A DNA stretch of 64,000 nucleotides from assembly GCF_039729015.1 (NCBI RefSeq), contig NZ_CP155792.1, forward strand, positions 1,760,001 to 1,824,000, in the 5' to 3' direction. The first letter of the stretch is position 1. Each line of letters starts with the position of its first letter. Source of the DNA: Blastococcus sp. HT6-30. Its GTDB lineage: Bacteria > Actinomycetota > Actinomycetes > Mycobacteriales > Geodermatophilaceae. Shown one piece after another: positions 57,927 through 64,000 of this stretch. A program made the position numbers and the translations under genes. The notes beneath the pieces were generated by a model. It was not told the DNA's origin, made no database searches, and worked only from the letters and a program-made list of their open reading frames with translations.

Positions 57927-58331
57927 ATGAGCACGCCCGACGACCGCCGCTACACCGACCAGCACGAGTGGGCGCTGGTGCAGGGCACCGACGGCACGTC
58001 GACCGTCGTCCGGGTCGGCATCACCGACCACGCGCAGGACGCGCTGGGGGACATCGTCTTCGTGCAGCTGCCCGAGGTGGGCGTCGAGGTGGCGCCCGGG
58101 ACCGCCATCGGCGAGGTCGAGTCGACCAAGTCCGTCTCCGATGTCTACGCGCCCGTCACCGGCGTCGTGGCGGCGGTGAACGAGCGCCTCGCCGACGCCC
58201 CCGAGACCATCAACGCCGACCCCTACGGGGACGGCTGGCTGGTCGACATCGCCGTGCCGGGGGAGGGCGGCGACCCGATCGGGCAGCTGCTCGACGCCGA
58301 CGCCTACCAGGCCCTGGTCGAGGGCTCGTAG
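57927..58331 (+). CDS. gcvH: Glycine cleavage system H protein
   Basis: 134 aa, ATG. Lipoyl domain with the modified Lys68 in GEVESTKSVSDVYAPVTGVV; N-terminal YTDQHEWALVQ. It carries the aminomethyl group in glycine breakdown between GcvP, GcvT and Lpd. gcvP is in the window about 3 kb downstream, gcvT is not. A GC hairpin (ACCGGCCCCGCCGGT) lies upstream at 57894-57908. Confidence 0.95.
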   Translation: MSTPDDRRYTDQHEWALVQGTDGTSTVVRVGITDHAQDALGDIVFVQLPEVGVEVAPGTAIGEVESTKSVSDVYAPVTGVVAAVNERLADAPETINADPYGDGWLVDIAVPGEGGDPIGQLLDADAYQALVEGS

Positions 58332-58338
58332 CGGGGCC

Positions 58339-58359
58339 GCCGGGAGGCTGACTCCCGGC
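58339..58359 (+). terminator. Hairpin after gcvH
   Basis: GCCGGGAG-N5-CTCCCGGC (58339-58346 and 58352-58359) forms a perfect 8-bp stem. Confidence 0.5.
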
Positions 58360-58361
58360 AT

Positions 58362-58376
58362 CGATCACTATGATCG
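58362..58376 (+). promoter_or_regulatory. Palindrome and -10-like element upstream of garA
   Basis: CGATCA-CTA-TGATCG is a perfect 15-bp palindrome; inside it TATGAT (58369-58374) fits a sigma-70 -10 box. It is in the 262-bp gap before the FHA gene and could be promoter plus operator. No clear -35 was seen. Confidence 0.4.
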
Positions 58377-58593
58377 CGCTGGGCCGGGAACAGCGGGTAC
58401 CCGTCGGGAACCCGCCCGTCCCGGCTCCGCACGTCCGGTTGACCCTCGGGCCGACCGGCTGGTTCCATGACCCACGGTCCGCCGCCCTTCCGCGGCGGCC
58501 GACCCGCGGCGGGCCATCCGGCCCACCGTCCGCCGGCCGCCCGCGGCCCGTTCGAGGGCCGCGGCGGGCCCCTCGCACCGGAGGAGACGCAAC

Positions 58594-59109
58594 GTGCACT
58601 GCACTCGATGTGGCCACGAGAACCCCGAGGGCAGTCGCTTCTGCGCGCAGTGCGGTGCGGCGCTCGCCCCCGAGCGCATCGGCGAGGCCACCAGCGTGAT
58701 CCCGAAGGTCGGCGGTGAGGACTCCGGCGAGCAGCCCGAGGTCACCGAGGCCGCCGACGCGCACGCCGGGGCGGTGGAGTCGCTGCCGGCGGGTTCGGCG
58801 CTGCTGGTGGTCAAGCGCGGCCCCAACGCCGGGAGCCGCTTCCTGCTCGACCAGGACGTCACGACGGCCGGCCGGCACCCCGACAGCGACATCTTCCTCG
58901 ACGACGTCACGGTCAGCCGTCGGCACGTCGAGTTCCACCGCGAGGGCGGTGGCTTCTCGGTGCACGACGTCGGCAGCCTCAACGGCACCTACGTCAACCG
59001 GGAGCCGGTCGACGTCGCCAACCTCGCCGGCGGTGACGAGGTGCAGATCGGCAAGTTCCGGCTCGTGTACCTCACCGGCCCGCGCACGGGCGAGCCGGCC
59101 GCTCGCTAG
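58594..59109 (+). CDS. garA: GarA/OdhI-like FHA-domain regulator with N-terminal zinc ribbon
   Basis: 171 aa from GTG 58594 with GGAGGAG upstream. Residues 3-20 are a zinc ribbon (CTRCGHENPEGSRFCAQC). The phosphorylation region reads GEATSVIPKV (Thr33), then the FHA domain with AGSRFLLDQDVTTAGRHPDS, VTVSRRHVEFHREGGG and VGSLNGTYVNREPVDVANLA. GarA/OdhI inhibits 2-oxoglutarate dehydrogenase and glutamate dehydrogenase when unphosphorylated. Mycobacterial GarA has TT at 21-22 (PknG and PknB sites); here only the second Thr remains. The zinc ribbon is absent in mycobacterial GarA. Confidence 0.92.
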   Translation: MHCTRCGHENPEGSRFCAQCGAALAPERIGEATSVIPKVGGEDSGEQPEVTEAADAHAGAVESLPAGSALLVVKRGPNAGSRFLLDQDVTTAGRHPDSDIFLDDVTVSRRHVEFHREGGGFSVHDVGSLNGTYVNREPVDVANLAGGDEVQIGKFRLVYLTGPRTGEPAAR

Positions 59110-59185
59110 TGCACCGACCGGCGATCTTCCGCATGTGGGGACCGCGGCCGGTTGCACCGGAACGGTGCTCCGGCGGGAGAGGGGC

Positions 59186-59920
59186 GTGACCGCCGTGCCC
59201 GAGCGCGAGCGTGCGCTCGGGGACGCCGGCGACCAGCACGCGCCGCGCCTGACCATCGGCGAGGTGCTGGCTGTGCTTCGCGACGACTTCCCCGACGTCA
59301 CGATCAGCAAGATCCGCTACCTGGAGTCCGAGGACCTGGTCCACCCGCAGCGCACGCCGTCGGGGTACCGGAAGTTCTCGCGGGCCGACGTCAGCCGGCT
59401 GCGGTACGTGCTCACCGCCCAGCGGGACCACTACCTGCCGCTGCGCGTGATCAAGGACCACCTGGACGCCCTCGACCGCGGTGAGCCGCTGCCCGGCACC
59501 GGCAACGCCTCGGCGCCGCTGCCCCCCGCCTCCACCGAGGAGGGGGCGGCGGCGCCGCTGACCGCCGAGCAGTTCGCCCGCGCCGCCGGGCTGGAGCCGC
59601 AGCAGCTGGCCGACTGCGTGCAGTTCGGTCTGCTCACGACCGATGCCGACGGCCGGCACCCCGCCGCGGACCTGCCCATCGCGCGGGCGGCGGCGGGGCT
59701 GGCCCGGCACGGCATCGAGCCGCGGCACCTACGCGTCTACCGCAGCGCCGTGGAGCGCGAGGCCGGGCTCGTCGAGCAGGTCGTCGCCCCGGTCCTCAGG
59801 GCGCGCTCGGACGAGGCCCGCACGCGGGCCACCGAGAAGCTGCAGGAGCTGACCGCCCTCTCCGCGCAGCTGCACACGGCTCTGCTCGAGACTCGCCTGC
59901 GGGACCTCCTGCGCCCCTGA
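59186..59920 (+). CDS. MerR-family regulator (Rv1828 type)
   Basis: 244 aa from GTG 59186 (alternative GTG 59195). The winged-HTH is in TIGEVLAVLRDDFPDVTISK and IRYLESEDLVHPQRTPSGYR, with KFSRADVSRLRYVLTAQRDH. The C-terminal part forms a helical effector domain (AGLVEQVVAPVLRARSDEAR). It lies in the conserved garA-merR-bfn-merR string; its effector is unknown. Confidence 0.92.
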   Translation: MTAVPERERALGDAGDQHAPRLTIGEVLAVLRDDFPDVTISKIRYLESEDLVHPQRTPSGYRKFSRADVSRLRYVLTAQRDHYLPLRVIKDHLDALDRGEPLPGTGNASAPLPPASTEEGAAAPLTAEQFARAAGLEPQQLADCVQFGLLTTDADGRHPAADLPIARAAAGLARHGIEPRHLRVYRSAVEREAGLVEQVVAPVLRARSDEARTRATEKLQELTALSAQLHTALLETRLRDLLRP

Positions 59921-60034
59921 GCGGGCGTACCGTGGACCCGTCGCCGCCGGCCCGACCGCCCGGGCCGGCGAGTCACCGGCCGCTTGACCACACCGTCCCG
60001 CCCGAACCCGGGCCGCAGCCGAGGGAGCCGCACC

Positions 60035-60526
60035 GTGCAGGAGCTTCGAGTCGTCGGCGTCCGCGTCGAACTGCCCGGCAACCAGCCCATCCTGCTGCTG
60101 AAGGAGATGCAGGGGGAGCGTTACCTGCCGATCTGGATCGGCGCCGTCGAGGCGGCCGCCATCGCCTTCGAGCAGCAGGGCGTGCGTCCGGCCCGCCCCA
60201 TGACCCACGACCTGCTCCGCGAGGTCGTGCGCACGCTGGGCGCCGAGCTGGAGGCGGTGAACATCACCGAGATGCGCGACGGCATCTACATCGCCGAGCT
60301 GGTGTTCGGTGACGACCGGATCGTGAGCGCCCGGCCGTCGGACGCGGTGGCGCTGGCCGTCCGCACCGGGGCGCCGATCTTCGGTGCCGACGACCTGCTC
60401 GACGAGGTGGGCATCGAGATCCCCGACGAGCAGGAGGACGAGGTGGAGAAGTTCCGCGAGTTCCTCGACCAGATCTCGCCGGAGGACTTCGGGGCCGGCT
60501 CGGGCTCCGGCGGCGGCCCCGCGTAG
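60035..60526 (+). CDS. Bifunctional nuclease family protein (DUF151)
   Basis: 163 aa from GTG 60035. VVGVRVELPGNQPILLLKEM, RYLPIWIGAVEAAAIAFEQQ and RPMTHDLLREVVRTLGAELE match the DUF151/bifunctional nuclease family (Rv1829 position); SARPSDAVALAVRTGAPIF is the conserved core. Homologues show DNase/RNase activity. The Glu/Asp-rich C-terminus is variable. A short GC hairpin follows the stop. Confidence 0.92.
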   Translation: MQELRVVGVRVELPGNQPILLLKEMQGERYLPIWIGAVEAAAIAFEQQGVRPARPMTHDLLREVVRTLGAELEAVNITEMRDGIYIAELVFGDDRIVSARPSDAVALAVRTGAPIFGADDLLDEVGIEIPDEQEDEVEKFREFLDQISPEDFGAGSGSGGGPA

Positions 60527-60543
60527 GGGCGGACCTCCCGCCC
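60527..60543 (+). terminator. Short hairpin after bifunctional nuclease gene
   Basis: GGGCGG-ACCTC-CCGCCC, a 6-bp stem directly after the stop codon. Confidence 0.35.
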
Positions 60544-60641
60544 TCGACGGGGTCGAAGCCGCCATCAGATCCCTATCGGCAGGCCGCTGCCGCATCTTCA
60601 CCCGAAATGGGGCAGGTGTGACGACACGCCGCCCCCGTCAG

Positions 60642-60670
60642 TTGACCGGCCCCCTGGCCCGGCTTACCGT
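60642..60670 (+). promoter_or_regulatory. Candidate housekeeping promoter of the second MerR gene
   Basis: TTGACC (60642-60647), a 17-bp spacer and TACCGT (60665-60670) give a plausible sigma-A type promoter in the 235-bp gap before the MerR gene. Confidence 0.5.
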
Positions 60671-60684
60671 CGGCGAACAACAAC

Positions 60685-60704
60685 GGTGTGACACCTGAGG
60701 TCAC
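60685..60704 (+). promoter_or_regulatory. Overlapping palindromes downstream of the -10 box
   Basis: GGTGTGACACC (60685-60695) is a palindrome, and GTGAC-N7-GTCAC (60688-60692, 60700-60704) is another that overlaps it. Placed about 15 nt after the -10, this would suit an operator for self-control by the MerR protein. Confidence 0.45.
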
Positions 60705-60761
60705 GGGTGCCGAGCCGTCGACCTGCCGCGGTACGTGGCGGGGATGAGGAGGACGCTGGAC

Positions 60762-61337
60762 GTGAGCGACGAGGAGAACGGATCGCAGGGTCAGCTGTTC
60801 AGCGACGCCGCCGTCGGGGCGCCGTCGTACGACGCAGTGGACACCGACCTCGTGGGCTACCGCGGGCCGACCGCCTGCGCCGCCGCCGGCATCACCTACC
60901 GGCAGCTGGACTACTGGGCCCGGACCGGTCTGGTGTCCCCGTCGGTGCGCAGCGCGACCGGCTCGGGAACCCAGCGGCTCTACTCCTTCCGCGACATCCT
61001 CGTGCTCAAGGTCGTCAAGCGGCTGCTCGACACCGGCGTCTCCCTGCAGAACATCCGCAAGGCCGTCGACCACCTCCGTCAGCGCGGGGTGAAGGAGCTG
61101 GCCAACGTCACGCTCTTCTCCGACGGCGCGACGGTCTACGAGTGCACCTCCGCCGAGGAGGTCGTCGACCTGCTCGCCGGCGGCCAGGGCGTCTTCGGGA
61201 TCGCCGTCTCCGGCGCCCTCCGCGAGCTCTCCGGTGAGCTGGCCGAGCTGCCGGCCGAGCGGCTCGACGGCGGCCAGGTCGTCCCCTCCGACGATGAGCT
61301 CTCGATGCGCCGCCGTCGCCGGGCGCGGACCGCCTAG
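60762..61337 (+). CDS. MerR-family regulator (Rv1830 type)
   Basis: 191 aa from GTG 60762, backed by AGGAGG at 60747-60752 (9-nt spacing); ATG 60744 and GTG 60735 are earlier in frame. The HTH is [20 protein letters not shown] and [20 protein letters not shown], followed by the helical [20 protein letters not shown]. In mycobacteria the Rv1830 homologue affects growth and drug response; the regulated genes here are unknown. Confidence 0.92.
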   Translation: MSDEENGSQGQLFSDAAVGAPSYDAVDTDLVGYRGPTACAAAGITYRQLDYWARTGLVSPSVRSATGSGTQRLYSFRDILVLKVVKRLLDTGVSLQNIRKAVDHLRQRGVKELANVTLFSDGATVYECTSAEEVVDLLAGGQGVFGIAVSGALRELSGELAELPAERLDGGQVVPSDDELSMRRRRRARTA

Positions 61338-61446
61338 ATCGCCCGAACGGTGCGCGCTGTCGCGCAGCTGCGGGGCTCGGAACCGCGCATCAGCGCACAC
61401 CCGCACGGGGCCGGGCGTCCGGCCCAGCGCTGGTAGCGTGCCGGTA

Positions 61447-64000
<2,554 letters not shown>

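Overview
This window is a stretch of high-GC actinobacterial chromosome. Codon use is strongly G/C-ending, GTG starts are frequent, many stop/start codons overlap as GTGA or ATGA, and the 23S rRNA carries the long domain III insertion usual in Actinobacteria. The gene order suggests a free-living relative of the Geodermatophilaceae/Frankiales, but that placement is an inference from order and protein style, not a measured identity.

Layout. (1) 1-3.4 kb: the 3' part of an rRNA operon, with 23S, 5S and a strong hairpin terminator. (2) 3.5-35.1 kb: a conserved core block that follows the order around Mycobacterium tuberculosis Rv1691-Rv1713. It holds a TPR protein with a huge Arg/Gln/Gly/Asp repeat domain, an SSB-like protein, a DUF1015 protein, a second TPR protein, a HAD phosphatase, tlyA, nadK, recN, steA, an mctB-like gene, a lipid-linked cell-envelope module (MraY-like transferase, MurJ-like flippase, GT4, large membrane hydrolase-like protein), pyrG, a Nudix gene, ald, xerD, a ParA/RHH pair, scpA, scpB, rluB, aroH, cmk and der. 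It ends at tRNA-Pro(GGG). (3) 35.5-50.6 kb: a dense protein-quality-control and thiol-redox cluster: HtpX, an HtrA-type protease, FtsH, Hsp20, peroxiredoxin, a glutaredoxin-like protein, a DUF2267 protein, a second Hsp20, DnaK, GrpE, a CbpA-type DnaJ, a frameshifted CbpM-like gene, ClpB and a zinc-finger thioredoxin. (4) 50.6-52.3 kb: an eroded junction with a truncated, frameshifted carbohydrate-binding-domain gene, a degenerate ornithine-cyclodeaminase-like fragment and a small CxxC protein. (5) 52.3-64 kb: a DUF2243 membrane protein, an EF-G paralogue, then a second conserved block matching Rv1822-Rv1832: CDP-alcohol phosphatidyltransferase, DUF881/SBP/DUF881, gcvH, a garA-like gene, MerR, bifunctional nuclease, MerR and gcvP, which runs off the end.

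The most interesting part is block 3. It groups unfoldase/disaggregase (ClpB), holdases (two Hsp20), foldase (DnaK-GrpE-CbpA), membrane proteolysis (FtsH, HtpX, HtrA) and thiol-redox repair (peroxiredoxin, glutaredoxin-like, thioredoxin). It sits directly after a tRNA gene and is followed by gene debris. In content it resembles the transmissible locus of heat resistance / protein quality control of Proteobacteria, but it is built around a DnaK system and has sigR/SigH-like promoter sequences. I saw no integrase, CRISPR array or phage gene anywhere in the window.
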